Positions 1-11,142 of a stretch of 64,000 bases of DNA are shown here, piece by piece. Made by a program: the position numbers and the translations under genes. Location of the stretch: NCBI RefSeq assembly GCF_027580225.2, contig NC_073358.2, positions 30,220,501 through 30,284,500 of the forward strand, given 5' to 3'. The number at the start of each line of letters is the position of its first letter. Position 1 is the first letter of the stretch. This DNA is from Misgurnus anguillicaudatus. Lineage: Eukaryota; Chordata; Actinopteri; Cypriniformes; Cobitidae. A model generated the notes under the pieces. It had not been told where the DNA came from. It ran no database searches and was given only the letters and a program-made list of their open reading frames with translations.

Positions 1-728
1 TCCCCCCTGAAGAACGTTAATTGACGAATAATAAATGGAACGTCAATATCAAGCTCACAGAGTTGTGTGATGTTTGTTAGGCAACATTGTGCCTCCGTTG
101 TTGTTATTCTGAGCCCAATTGTGCATCCTGTTTAAATAACTGCACGTGCAAGACCCTGGATATTGTGTGCATTTGTGAGGAGTTGGATGTGCGTTCTGCA
201 CCAGCGTGCGTATATTTGCATTCTCTGCCTTTAGCTCACTTCTCCCGGGAGGTAGTCGTACATTAATTAAGTGCATTCATGTCTGACATGAGCTGACTCT
301 TTGCAGAAGCAATGTCTGCACATTCAATGAGAGAGACTAGGCGAGAAGATTACTGCCCGAGGGTAGTCAAAACTCATCTCTTAGTCCTTCCTGGGCGCTC
401 ACGAAAAACTCCAGCGTGATTTTGAGGGGCTGCGTGCAAACCGTCCTATATTACCGCAGATTGGGAGTCAGGTCTACATGCTTGACGGTCTGACTCTCTG
501 CATTCTAAATGAGTTGTAGCTAATATAGTTTCCAACTGCAAGTCAGCACTACTGCTTACCATAAAGCTCCACTTATATTCTCTACATGGCCATCAATTCA
601 CACCTGAGTTCTGATGCATATAAATGTTCATCATGTAAGTGTACATAGCACTTATGCACTACTAAAAGGAAACAAAATTTGAGAAGGCAGTAAAGAGCAT
701 GTGCTATCTTGGTTGAAGTAGACCTGTA
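1..728. other. Single-copy-looking non-coding DNA
   Basis: No coding exon, RNA gene or repeat end was recognised here. Base composition is balanced up to about 540, including a TTAATTAA site near 264, which is compatible with intronic or intergenic regulatory DNA. The short open frames show no recognisable domain. Confidence 0.4.
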
Positions 729-1329
729 CACTCTCAGAATAAAAGGGACATGAAGGTACAAAAGTTGACACTGGTATCTTTAAGGAACACACTCTTAAAG
801 GTACATATCTGTATCCACAGTCACTGTTAGACTTAACTGTAATTTCTACAGTTACTTACCACAAAATGCCCAGTAAAATCCATCATTTTCTTTTACAGTT
901 CATTACTGTAATATGCATTGCATTATGGGTATTAACATTTAATTTACAGTGATTTACTGTATGTTTTAAATTTGCTGTTGACTGCTGCAAAACAACAGCA
1001 GTACTGTAGTTGAATAAAATAGTGTTATAAAAGAATATAAAATTGAAAAATAAAATATATCTATGAAATGAAATACATTTTATTTGTTATGCTTTTAGCA
1101 GTGAAACAATTTTCAAAATGTGAATTGTTTTTCAGCAGTGTAAATAATTTTTTGAGAATTGTAGATAGAAACAAGAAAGGGATTATGGATAAATGCTTTA
1201 CCGTCAGATTTGAATTTGACCTCAAGACTTTAAAACACTAGTGACGCCAAGATTTCGCACCTCGGAGTGTCAGGAGAGTGACTGAAGAGGCTACTTGGGG
1301 AGTGTAGCGAGTAACTTTCATTAAGTGAC

Positions 1330-1410
1330 TCTGTGGCACTGTGGTATTGTTATTTAGGTACTGACCTAAAACATGGGCAACCTGGGTTCGATTCCCCTTC
1401 AAGGCAATAT
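1330..1410 (+). repeat. tRNA-like (SINE-type) module
   Basis: An A-box-like TGGCACTGTGG at about 1333 is followed some 50 bases later by a good pol III B box, GGTTCGATTCC, near 1387. Acceptor pairing is not evident, so this is a tRNA-derived repeat fragment rather than a tRNA gene. Confidence 0.35.
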
Positions 1411-1524
1411 TTTTTTAAAACTAGGTTACAGTAAGGGTATTATACTGTAAAATTGAACTGCGGTAAAGCCATCATACTGTAAAAAAACATGTACAGTTAT
1501 GGTACTGTAATTGGGTAGTTACAG

Positions 1525-1556
1525 TAACTCACTGGCAACACGTTGCCAGTGAGTTA
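1525..1556. repeat. Perfect 15-bp-arm palindrome
   Basis: TAACTCACTGGCAAC and its exact reverse complement are separated by only AC, a near-continuous 32-bp palindrome capable of cruciform or hairpin formation. It lies at the right end of the ACTGTAA-rich element and is probably part of it. Confidence 0.8.
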
Positions 1557-1583
1557 CCGCATACAGTGGTACATATTAGAGCC

Positions 1584-2195
1584 CTATTCGGACGGGATTA
1601 GTTTTACGGGGGTAGATGGAGTAAAGTAATTTTACCACAGGACGTCTGTAGTATTGATTGTCAGTTCGCACGGGATTAAAAATCTCAGTAAAACATTCAG
1701 AACTGGGAGGGGTAACTGGATTACGCAGTGCGTCAACTCCCTCGTCGTCATGTGCACATTACCTTGCTTTCTGATATCACATGTGCAAACACGGCAATAA
1801 AAACTTGAAATCGACCAAGGAGGAAACACTGTGTTTAATTTTGGTTTGGGGAGAACGTCAGTTTCAGAAAAAGTTCGGTGCCTCTGAGAAGTGATTTTGA
1901 CATTTTTTTAAAAGTCTGTGTCATGTTACGCAGGAAGTAACTTGCCACCGATTTGTTCCACTGCCTAGATCGCAACTGAATGCTTCTTTAAGGGCTTCTA
2001 TATTTGAAAAACTGTGCAAAATTACAGGAAATTACGAAATTACTTGTATATCTACAACTGGTCTATCCACACTGGATTAGTATTACTTGAGGTAATTTCT
2101 CTGGACCTTTTTACAGAAGGTAAAATTACTGACATGGAGCATTCGGACAAGACTAAAATCACTGGGAAAAAACAAAACTAATGCCGTCTGAATAG
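1584..2195. mobile_element. Non-autonomous DNA transposon (TIR CTATTCGGACGG)
   Basis: The left end CTATTCGGACGGGATTAG matches the inverted right end CTATTCAGACGGCATTAG with two mismatches. There is no coding capacity. A related subterminal motif recurs near 1668. No target-site duplication is convincing, so the superfamily is not assigned. Confidence 0.55.
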
Positions 2196-2275
2196 TACTT
2201 AGGACTTATATAAAAAGTAACACCCCTATGACAAAAAGGTACAACTTTTGTACTTATTTTTCCTGGGAAAGTTTT

Positions 2276-5200
2276 TTTAATTGTAATTTTATTTGTTGTA
2301 TATGCAATAAAAGTTTGCAGTGTAGTGTGACATAAGACACAAAACTGGTGAGAACCAGGAAGGTCTTATGTGCTATAGGGGTCATTTTATGATTATTAGG
2401 CTGTCAGTATATCATATATTCAATCTTAGAAAGAAATCGATTGATTCTCTATCTACCTACTTTTTAAACAAACTAAAGTGTGAAGCGTGAACAAGAGTGA
2501 ATTATTTCTTAATGATCAACTTCTTCCACCTAGACAACTGACTCTGACTAGGTTCAATATAGCTTGCCTTTTAATCAGATCAATCCTTACCATTTCACTA
2601 TTGAACCGTCTGCAATTCTCTCACCCTGATAGACATTGACTGATCCTAGGTAGTAAAGGCCAAAGATTGTATCATCAGTTATACAAGAAAGAGTTCGGCT
2701 TTCTCTGTAATTTTACCAGTAAGTAGATTACTTTAATGATGGTCTTCAACATCCCGGTATAAAAAAATCCTTGTTAATTGTAGCAAATTAAGCATAATTG
2801 AATTTGACATGACTGCTAAAAACACCTGCAGAGTATACATTTCCATGCTGATCCAGTTTGCTTAATCCTGGTTAAATGCTGAAAAACCATGTTCTCTGCT
2901 TTAGTATATATAAACCATAACTGTATTCATGGGTTTTATGTGACATCACATGGTGCAGGCGTCATTTATTGGATCAAATTGCAACATGCATATGGCTGTA
3001 TTAACAGCAAATTACAAACAAATAATTTACGTTTTACAATATGCCCCAAAACTCTGAGCATCGTCAGAAATGAATGGCTCCTACTAAGAGGAAATGGCAG
3101 TATTTGAGGAGTGCGTCTGACATGTTTTCTTGTAAATTAGCATTTTTATCAAGCTCTTATGTTTAGGTTCAGTAATTTCCCTTTAATTCCAATAAAAAGG
3201 CTAGTCAGTAATTAAAATGTCCTATTTTCACAAATGTTACTTGTCATTTCATTGTTACTTAACAAATGCGACTATCTTTTGCTGCAAAACCTTGTGCATG
3301 CAAGCTTATTTGGCAAAAACCTTTAGGCTACTTTTGAAAAACCTCCATTACTTTGAACAAGACCTGCAAAATCACTAAAGATGCCACTAGGAACATTGTC
3401 AGAATGTAAAAGTGAAGAAACTGAACCACATCTTAGGGGGTGCTGTTGTCCATTTGATTACCACAAATTAGTTGTATTCAGGAAGTATTCTCACAAAAGT
3501 TATTCAAGTTTGAATGTGATCCACGGTCATTTTGCAGCCGTTTAGCAGATTCTGACAACAAATCAACATAGCTTTTATCGGATTCTGACAACAAATCGCC
3601 GTGGTTTTTGGCGGATTCAACAACAATGCCGTATTTCTGAATGCCGCGTGGCTGGGATTAAACGGATTTGTATGTATTTGATGAACATGTAATACAAGCT
3701 GAGAACATTTGGTCAAAATAATTTTCTCATTTTGACAGAAATGCTGTTTAGCTGCTTTTGCATCTAAGCTCCTTATTTACATCCTCATCTACTTTCCATG
3801 ATGATATAAATGTGTTGACGTGACTGAAAATACACAGTAGCTTACTTACATTTCTAGACATCCTTTTGAAAGTATTGCACTCAAATCATCAAGTTTTAAG
3901 CAGTGGTGTAGTGCCAGGGACTCGAGTCCCAAATTTGATGATCGACATAATTTAAAAAGACTTGAGACTCGACTTGACTTTGACAACAATGACTGGATTT
4001 TTAATATAATTCACTAACTGCCATCAGTTCCTCTTTCAGCATGTTTGCTTGTGCCTCAGTGTTAAACTTCCCTTTTGAAAAGTCTTCATTTTTTATCTTT
4101 TAAGATTGTAATGTAAAGGGTCTCAAACTTCTGTGAGGTAATTCTGTTTGCATTGATGTTCATATCAGACCACATAATCATAAGCCATGGTGTGGAGATT
4201 GTAAACAGTTTATTAAATACTTATTATTAAATACTAGTTTATTTTGGCCCTAAATTAAATGTTGATTAACACTAAAACAGTCTAAAATCAGTCCAGTTTC
4301 CCTAGCTGTAAATGGCATTGCAAGTCTTTTTTAGCTTATAATAAACTGGCATGATGATAACACATTAGCAGTGTTTCAGAATGCACTGAATTATATGTAG
4401 ATGCTGTATACTATGCATTTGTGAGTGTGGTGGTGCTTATGGGGTGTTGCGCTAGGACAAGTGAGCATAAGGGTGAGAGGAAAAAAATCACAGTATACTC
4501 ACTACACAAATCTAGACCACACCACTGCTTCGCAATTTGACAGTGCAATGTGCATACATTTTTTTGTCAGACCTCTACTTTTTGTTCAGTCAGTCAAATA
4601 TTTAATTTTTTTAAACCTCTATATTTAATTAAACCATAATCGAGATTTAAATCGGAGTTTAAAGTTATGGTGCAACAGGACTAAAGTTAATCTTAAATAT
4701 AACTTAAATCCATGATCAAAATAATGGGTTAAATGTAAACCTCATTTTATTTAACCAAGGTTTAAAGTTTGGAGTTGAAGGTTTAAAGTTATGATATGTT
4801 AAATCCTTACAAACTAGGCAGCTAAATTCAATATATTTTCATGCTCACATCAAAAACCGACATTATCATAATTCCTCCCGCTTTAACTCACAGCCTGTAA
4901 GTTAACTCCTGTCAGCATTGCGTTGTGAGTAAATCTTTCAAACATGGTAAGGAGCGTCACATTTACGGCTGACGTCAGAGGAATTCAGGCCAATCACAAG
5001 TACAAATTAGCTGACCAATCAGGGACACAACACTTTTCATATCGCAGAAAGCAGGGTATCTAAGCTATAAAAATGTATGGTATGTGTAAAATGTGTTTTT
5101 TTAACCATAAGCCACGTGAACGCATTGTATTATACCAAAAACACAAAATAATGTTGTTTTTAGCAATGAAATAAGTGCACTTTAAATAAAATGTTTTATC

Positions 5201-5514
5201 AAAAGATACTTTAATACTTTGAAAAATATGTTGTTATGCAGAATGCACTTTAACCAAATCTATAATGATATATTGGGATATAATGATCCAATAACAGACA
5301 TCTTTCAAATGTGCTGCATGGACAGGTCATTTTTTCTAAAAACCAAACAAATAATGTATTTACACAAACATATAATATATGAAGATATCTTTGACATGAC
5401 TTGAACTCTCCCATTATATTGAACTTGTAAATCTATGTACAGTTTTTGTCTTTCACTTGAAGACGCTATATTGTATCCCAGAGTTGATGTTTCGAATTAC
5501 TGTATAGTGCTGTC
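2276..5514. other. Gene-free stretch
   Basis: No exon or RNA gene was recognised. Noted: internal repeats around 3535-3640 (GATTCTGACAACAAATC occurs twice), an ACTCGAG-rich repeat fragment at about 3905-3990, and a TTTAAAGTT-rich AT segment at 4628-4800 that resembles a decayed MITE. The rest looks like ordinary AT-rich intergenic or intronic DNA. Confidence 0.4.
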
Positions 5515-5850
5515 CACCTCACAGAACCTCCATATAATGATGCTCCACAGGCTCTTAATAGACTAAAGTCAGAAGATGGTGGTGGTCACACCTTGACTTG
5601 TTTCTTATTTTATGCCTATATGAATTAAAATAGTCAGTGGTGTATAGGGCAACATGGGATGGTGTATTATTCTGCATGAAAATACATTTATCTCAGAAGA
5701 CAAGATTATTTTCATTTCCCATAGTGAAAATTTTTTTTTTAGGAACTCTACATACTTTATCTTGTAGACACCATCAGGGACCCTAAAGGGACCTACCATC
5801 TTACTTCCCAATATTCCAGTCCAAATCATTACTCTGCCCTAATGTTACAG
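5515..5850 (-). pseudogene. Tc1/mariner transposase relic (catalytic-core fragment)
   Basis: Read on the minus strand, a frame beginning near 5835 encodes VMIWTGILGSKMVGPFRVPD, typical of the strand before the second catalytic aspartate in Tc1/mariner DDE transposases. After a frame change the same strand gives FMQNNTPSHVALYTTDYF near 5630-5690, matching the family motif FMQDNAPSH with the catalytic D replaced by N. Near 5528-5545 a further frame gives LWSIII, the block just after the third catalytic residue. The N-terminal DNA-binding half, the inverted terminal repeats and a continuous frame are absent. The product could not be active; this is an old insertion remnant. Confidence 0.75.
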
Positions 5851-5922
5851 TCTTGTTTGACATTCATACTATTCAGTGTATGGCATGTCAATGAATAAAA
5901 CTGTTTGAAAATGGTTTGGGGG

Positions 5923-7060
5923 CAGTGCTTTAAGTGGGCCGGAACGCCCCGGTACTCAGTACCGCCACTTCTAAAAATAGCTCTTGAGCGTACCACCACC
6001 TCTCCGTGCGCCCAGAACGTGCTTTTAGCGTACCGGAACGCTCATTTGCACATCTGTTTAAAAATCAGAGGTTTAATTTAATCCTTTGGCTGCGCTGCTG
6101 CTTTTCAGAGCGCCCTTAATGTATGCTTCCTAATTCGTCCCACCGAGAGCAGAGACTACATTACCCATACACCCTTGCGTTTACAAGTTAAAAGCGCATG
6201 CGTCCGTCAGTCAGTGTCAATGTGCTCTGTAGAGGTGTGTGTTTCTGTGTGAAACGCGCAACCATAGCTGCTCGGTTAAAATGAAAATACAATGAACACG
6301 TAATATGCCCTCCTTGTTTTAGACTCTGAGTAGTAAAAGAACACCTTCAGAATCAGAGGACTCGCTGCCTGACATCCCACCAAGCCAGATTGATAGCTGC
6401 AGGTCAAAGGCAAGCCTTGTAGGTAGGTACGTGATAATCTCCGCTGTCGCGGCTGTCAGTTTGGTTCCCCTCGACGCAACTTCGGATTTCCTCAGGCGAT
6501 GTGCAGAAAACATTCTTGAAATTATAATATACATTTAGTTTAATTGCTAAACTACAAGTAAACGAAATTTCAATTAATTTGAACGACGTGCACAATAGTT
6601 TTACCATCCGCAAAATGTAAAACAATGGGACAAAATAAATTACTTTAGAGTTTCAAATGGCCAGTATTTTTTTATTATTGACCCCATAGACATGGTTTTG
6701 GTGTCATTTAAAAAAAATTTCAAGCTCTTTCTATCTGAACAACTAGTTTTAGCATTTAACCATGCTAAAAATTTTACTCACATATCTACCTTTTGCACAT
6801 TTTATTTATGTTCAAAAGCTCTTTCTACAGTAGCTATTTCTAATGGTATTTTTTCAAAATCCTTTTGCACATTTTATTTATGTTCAGTAGCTATTTCTAG
6901 CTCAAGCAAATACACAAATTTAAAAAAGGATTTATTATTTTTTACATGGTCGTCTGTTGACTGCTGAATATAAAACCCCTTCAATATAGGAGTCGAGTCA
7001 GCAAAAAAAACAAAAAAAAATTAGAGTACCGGCACCTCTTTTGGGCCACTTAAAGCACTG
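5923..7060. mobile_element. Non-autonomous hAT transposon, 1138 bp
   Basis: Ends are CAGTGCTTTAAGTGG and its inverted match, 15 bp perfect with further similarity inward. The element is flanked on both sides by the 8-bp target-site duplication TTTGGGGG (5915-5922 and 7061-7068), the hAT signature. The interior holds a partial direct repeat (TTTTGCACATTTTATTTATG near 6789 and 6862) and no hAT transposase; a 91-codon frame at 6692-6967 has no recognisable domain. Confidence 0.85.
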
Positions 7061-7135
7061 TTTGGGGGGATATTATGCACTGAAGGATTCCGTATTGGGG
7101 GGTTCTTGGGATTACAGAGACACCAGCAGGTTTAA

Positions 7136-8020
7136 AGGTAGGGTAACACATTTTGAAAAATGCTAACGGTAGCCGCCTAGCAATGAAATCACGATCCCAC
7201 CCTCAAGTCAAATCGCCATCCAAAGTCACGCCTCTTTCAAAACACATGAACACGCACAGATCAGACGGTCACATCTCATGACTCATTCACCAGTGAGAAA
7301 ACTTTGCAGTACAAAGTGAATAACATTACCAAAAGAACCAACATAAACAATGTGTTTACATCAGAATAAATTTAAGCACACGTTCGGTTGTGTAGACGTA
7401 GTAACTATATCGTTACGCTAATCCGTAAACGAACACAAATTTCATAAGCAACACAATGTTTCATCAAAGTAGAATATCTGAATCCATCTCAATACAAACA
7501 TATCGCGTACCTACCTTACCAAAATAAACAGTGCAACGACCCTTTCAGACCCTTTGCCTCCTGCAGCTGTTTGCATCTCGTGGTAAAGCAGTAAAGTTAC
7601 AGATGTTCATTTGGGTTTTTGTTCTTTGCTGATCCGGGCAGTTTTTGCTGCTGTTGTTATAAAAGATGCCTTTCGTTTTGTGGCTCCTGTGCAGGTTGTC
7701 AATTCAGCAGAAAAGTTTGCTGTTCTCACTGTTTACAGACAGGAGGTGAGCGACGTGAACGCACCGATGACGTATGGTGTCTGCGTGGACTCGCTGCGCG
7801 GTGGGCATTCAAATTACGCTTACGTATGAGGGACAAAAAAGGAAACGTCCGTTCTGACCGAAATCTATGATTGGTTGAACATTTTTTGGTCCTACGCCTT
7901 TCACAGATAACATAAATTTCTAGAAATACATTTAAACAACAGTGATTGCTATCAGGATGTGAGGAGACTTTTAGCCAGCACAACTAAAAATGTTTTAGGA
8001 TCAAATCTGTTACCCTACCT
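7136..8020. mobile_element. TTAA-flanked non-autonomous DNA transposon, 885 bp
   Basis: The terminal inverted repeat AGGTAGGGTAACA is perfect at both ends and flanked by TTAA (7132-7135 and 8021-8024), the target used by piggyBac-type transposases. The interior is GC-richer than its surroundings and has overlapping short open frames on both strands (7611-7983) with no recognisable domain. Probably an internally deleted element. Confidence 0.7.
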
Positions 8021-8109
8021 TTAAATACATGTTTGCTTCTTAATGTTGGCTTTTATTGCTGCCTTTTCCTAATATTTTCCTTAAAAAGCCTTCATATAGC
8101 CAAATCCTT

Positions 8110-8491
8110 ATGTGTTGGGGTTGTGTCTGCAGTCTCTTTGTTTATTGTTTCTTTATTTGGTTCTTGTATGGTCATATGCCTTGCTGTTTTGTATTGTTTG
8201 TGATTCCACCTCTGTCATCTGTTACCTTGGACTCATTGATAACATCTTTCATTACCCACATGTGTTTTGCATTAGTTAATTATTGTTCCTGTCTTACCAT
8301 TGGTCATTGCTATGTATATATTCACTTTCTGTTCACTTGTTTGTCGCGGTTCATTGTGTATATGTCGTGATTTGCCCCGTGTGATATATCGTGTTTGGTT
8401 TTTGTAACTGACCTGAGTTTTGTTCATTAAATTCAACTGCAAATGGATCCCTTCTCCTGTTTCTTCTCTCGTCCGAGCGCAAATACTGACA
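8110..8491 (+). mobile_element. Probable degenerate solo LTR, Ty3/gypsy-like
   Basis: A T-rich segment runs from about TGTGTTGGGG to a TGACA end. Near the 3' end it has the order CATTAAA, a TGCAAATGGATCC-type stretch, and CTTCTCTC before the terminus, resembling the 3' part of the LTR at 61125-61575 (AATAAAACACC, GCACATGGATTCACC, CTTCATCGC). No interior or partner LTR is present. Confidence 0.4.
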
Positions 8492-8978
8492 CTTATGTAC
8501 ATTCCTCATAAATCTTATAACAGTTCAATAATTTCTGTCTAGGTCAACCAAATATGAATTTTTATAGGAAATAAATTGCGTTTTTAAGATAATGCAAACT
8601 TTTTTGTCTTTAGAAAGATCTTTTTTCATTCCCATATTGTATGAGAACTATAACTTGCTTAATAATGTGGAAAACTTTTTCTTTTACTAAGATCTCCCTG
8701 CAAACTAATGAAAAACCCTGTCTGAAATTGATACCAGTTTGCTAAAAAAGATATGGGAAATACAACAAAAAGCAAGTTTTTTAAAGTTTACCTGAATGTC
8801 TTTTTACTGAAATCTTCCTGATATGTGACATGCATAATAATTTGGAATCTGTTATAAATGTTATATTTTCACAGAATGTTCTTTACATGAATTTATGAAG
8901 AAAACAGAAAAATCCCCAAAAATGACTTTAGCTGGTTTTTCAAAGGCACAGTCACATTTATAATCTAAACATTGCAGT
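8492..8978. other. Gene-free AT-rich stretch
   Basis: Nothing coding was recognised. The sequence carries several A/T runs and GATCTTCC-like words that may belong to a decayed transposon. It would be the 3' side of the candidate exon at 8979-9162. Confidence 0.3.
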
Positions 8979-9162
8979 TCATCCTTTTTCAGTGTAACTC
9001 TTCTGATCAACATTCAGTTTTGGTATTTCTCCAATGGTTAGCTGAACATTCTTTAGCTCTTTTCCCACAGCAACTGATCCACACTTCTCCCTCTTCTTAG
9101 ATTCCTTACAGAACACACAGTTCTCTCTACGGCTGTACGTCCAGCTCAGATTTGTGGCGAGA
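8979..9162 (-). CDS. Candidate terminal coding exon, protein not recognised
   Basis: On the minus strand a 60-codon frame ends in TGA at 8979-8981 and opens directly after an AG (9163-9164) that could be a splice acceptor. The peptide begins LATNLSWTYSRRENCVFCKE and ends KLNVDQKSYTEKG. It is lysine- and cysteine-rich, with balanced codon use unlike the AT-rich flanks and no internal stop. The frame stays open only about 15 codons upstream of the AG, and no in-frame ATG is present, as expected for an internal or last exon. The acceptor lacks a good pyrimidine tract, which weakens the call. I cannot name the protein. It could be the last exon of a host gene, an exon-derived pseudogene or the C-terminus of a transposon protein. 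Confidence 0.35.
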
Positions 9163-9773
9163 CTGTATGTACCTCCTTTTATTTTTTAACATGCCACCTT
9201 TTTATGTGCTTTCATTTTGTGTAAGGTTTGTGTTAGACTGCCATGCTTCTGAGATTCTGTATTCAACACCTGTGGCAGACTCAATATTCATGTTTCAGTG
9301 ACTGCCATGGCCAAGTAACACAATTATGATTTCAAGGGGGAAGTAGGGGTAGAGTGCTAATAAATGAACCTAAATTGGTTTAATGTTATTGAATTTATGT
9401 CATTCTGAATGATGGTTAGCATTTGAAATGGGATGAAAGACTGACAAGGGGAATCATGGACATGAAGATACAGGATAATAGGAAGACTGAGACAGATTAA
9501 TATAAGGAGACATTCAAAGATGAAGATAGAGCTTTTGGGAAAATGCTTGGTTAGCAAGCTGAAAAGAGCAGTTTGTGTTTCTGGATGGTTTATCAATGTT
9601 TGAAAACAAACATTTCTTAAGCTGGTTGGCTGATCTGTTTACTAGTTTTAGAGGAGTTTTGTGCACATTAAAAGCTGATCAGGCTGGTAGACCAGGTATA
9701 ATAACAGCTTGGACAGGGGAAATTTAACTACGACTTAAATCAAGACTAGCAAATCATTTTGAATGGTTTAAGT
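9163..9773. other. Gene-free stretch
   Basis: No further exon of the frame at 8979-9162 could be identified, and no repeat end was found until the hAT insertion at 9774. Confidence 0.3.
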
Positions 9774-10050
9774 CAGTGTTTCCCAACCAGGGGGTCTGGG
9801 CCCACATCAGATTTCCCACGGGCCTCAACATGACTTAAAATTATTACAAATTGGACAAAACAAGCATTGAAATAAGCTAAAAGAAGCAAAAATCAAGATT
9901 TTTCTTTTTTTTGGCAATTTTAAATAAATCTGTCTAGTCATTCCAAGTTTTATTTCATTTTATGTGGAAAAAATTGAGTGAGTGGGAGGCCTTCAAATAT
10001 TGTTGTGGGCAACTAGGGGGCCTTAAAGTGAAAAATGTTGGGAACCACTG
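9774..10050. mobile_element. Small hAT MITE, 277 bp
   Basis: The ends are CAGTGTTTCCCAAC and its inverted copy CAGTGGTTCCCAAC. A perfect 8-bp target-site duplication GTTTAAGT flanks it (9766-9773 and 10051-10058). The interior is non-coding. Confidence 0.85.
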
Positions 10051-10095
10051 GTTTAAGTTATTTATTTTTTCATCTTAAACCCAAAACATATGCTG

Positions 10096-10857
10096 CACTC
10101 TCAGAAAAAGGTACAACATTTTACCTCTTTGTCACTGCAACTGTACCTTTTAAAAGGTTCTAATATGTACCATTTAGGTAAGGTACTAGCGTGTACCTTA
10201 GAGGTACCAATATACACCTTTTAGGCTATGTCCACACGAAGCCGGTGCATTCCCTATCCGATCATTTTGTTTCCTTGCTCTAAAAAAATAATCCGTAAAC
10301 ACGAAACCACTGAAACCGACTGAAAGCGGTGTAGTATATATGCCGGACCAGTATGGGGCGCTGTAATTCTGCCACAAATATACACTATACACGGAGAAGA
10401 AGACTTTGAGCATGCGGATAACCAACGTATGGTGTTGTCCATTATCGCTTGTTGGTCACCACAATTGCACAGAAGCAATAGATTTTGCTGTAATAAAGCT
10501 AGAAGGCTTTAGTAGCTTCTGTAGCACGAACACAGTCACGTAGTCCGCCGTTATTGTTGTTGCTGTTACGTGTGACGCTTCCGACACGTGATGCGATGAC
10601 GTTTTCGCTTTACAAAATATACGGATTGGCTGTACAGATGAAACCACAAGGGTGTCGGTTTCAGATTTATCCACTTTAGGACCCGGTTTCAAAAAATAGT
10701 GGATTCAGTCTCCCAAAACGCCGGATCCGTGTGGATGAAACGCCAATACGATAACAAATGTATACGTATACAGTGATACGCGTCTCCGTGTGGACAGCCC
10801 CTTAGATTCTTTCTGAAGAGTGACAATGTTTGTACCTTCATCTTTTTTTTAAAGTGT
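10096..10857. mobile_element. GGTAC-family repeat copy, split by a nested transposon
   Basis: The left part 10096-10224 starts CACTCTCAGAAAAAGGTAC and is rich in GGTACC words. The right part 10800-10857 carries TTTGTACCTTCATC before AAAGTGTG. The two halves are separated by the element at 10225-10799. Same family as the copies at 729, 44538 and 53489. Confidence 0.55.
10225..10799. mobile_element. Non-autonomous DNA transposon with GTCCACACG ends
   Basis: The left end GGCTATGTCCACACGAAGCC and the inverted right end GGGCTGTCCACACGGAGACG form imperfect terminal inverted repeats. The flanks CCTTTTAG and CCCCTTAG could be a decayed 8-bp target-site duplication, suggesting hAT. The interior is GC-richer than the surroundings and non-coding. 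Confidence 0.55.
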
Positions 10858-10864
10858 GTGGTGG

Positions 10865-11142
10865 CTAGTGATGGGGACGAGACCGCCTATGCCGAGTCCG
10901 AGTCTTTGAAGGGTCAAGACCGAGACCCTTAAGCTAGATTGGGAATTGTTTAGAGGAGCAGTCTTAACGTCTTAATATGGACTATGCTTTTACTATCATT
11001 AAAAAAATCCCTACCACATGCATCATCTTCTGCCTATCTTTCTAAACTGCCTCAACAGTGCTGCTCTGTCATCATCAACATGTTAAGCCCACCTTGACAA
11101 GTCAGAGAAAGCAGAAATCGGTCTTGAGTACTACATCACTAG
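10865..11142. mobile_element. Short repeat with CTAGTGATG inverted ends
   Basis: CTAGTGATG opens the segment and its complement CATCACTAG closes it, with GAGACC/GGTCTTGAG-type inner similarity. The interior has a GTCCGAGTC/GACCGAGACC motif. Non-coding; superfamily not assigned. Confidence 0.4.

Larger units (their letters stand above)
826..1567. mobile_element. ACTGTAA-rich repeat nested in the GGTAC element
   Basis: This segment is dense in ACTGTAA/TTACAGT words in both orientations and ends near a perfect hairpin. It interrupts the GGTAC-family copy. I recognise the style as a common fish non-autonomous DNA repeat but could not fix its exact ends or family. Confidence 0.4.
729..2270. mobile_element. 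GGTAC-family repeat copy, split by two nested insertions
   Basis: The left end reads CACTCTCAGAATAAAAGG after a TA dinucleotide. The right end (about 2245-2270) is the inverted counterpart, with GTACAACTTTTGTACTTATT. Related copies start at 10096, 44538 and 53489. Internal fragments rich in GGTACC-like words are separated by two other elements at about 826-1567 and 1584-2195. The TA flank and CACTGTCA-type end suggest a Tc1/mariner-type MITE. Class is inferred. Confidence 0.5.

Noticed and set aside
7611..7983. Overlapping 72-85-codon frames
   Set aside because: They lie inside the TTAA-flanked transposon and have no recognisable domain; several phases and both strands are open together.
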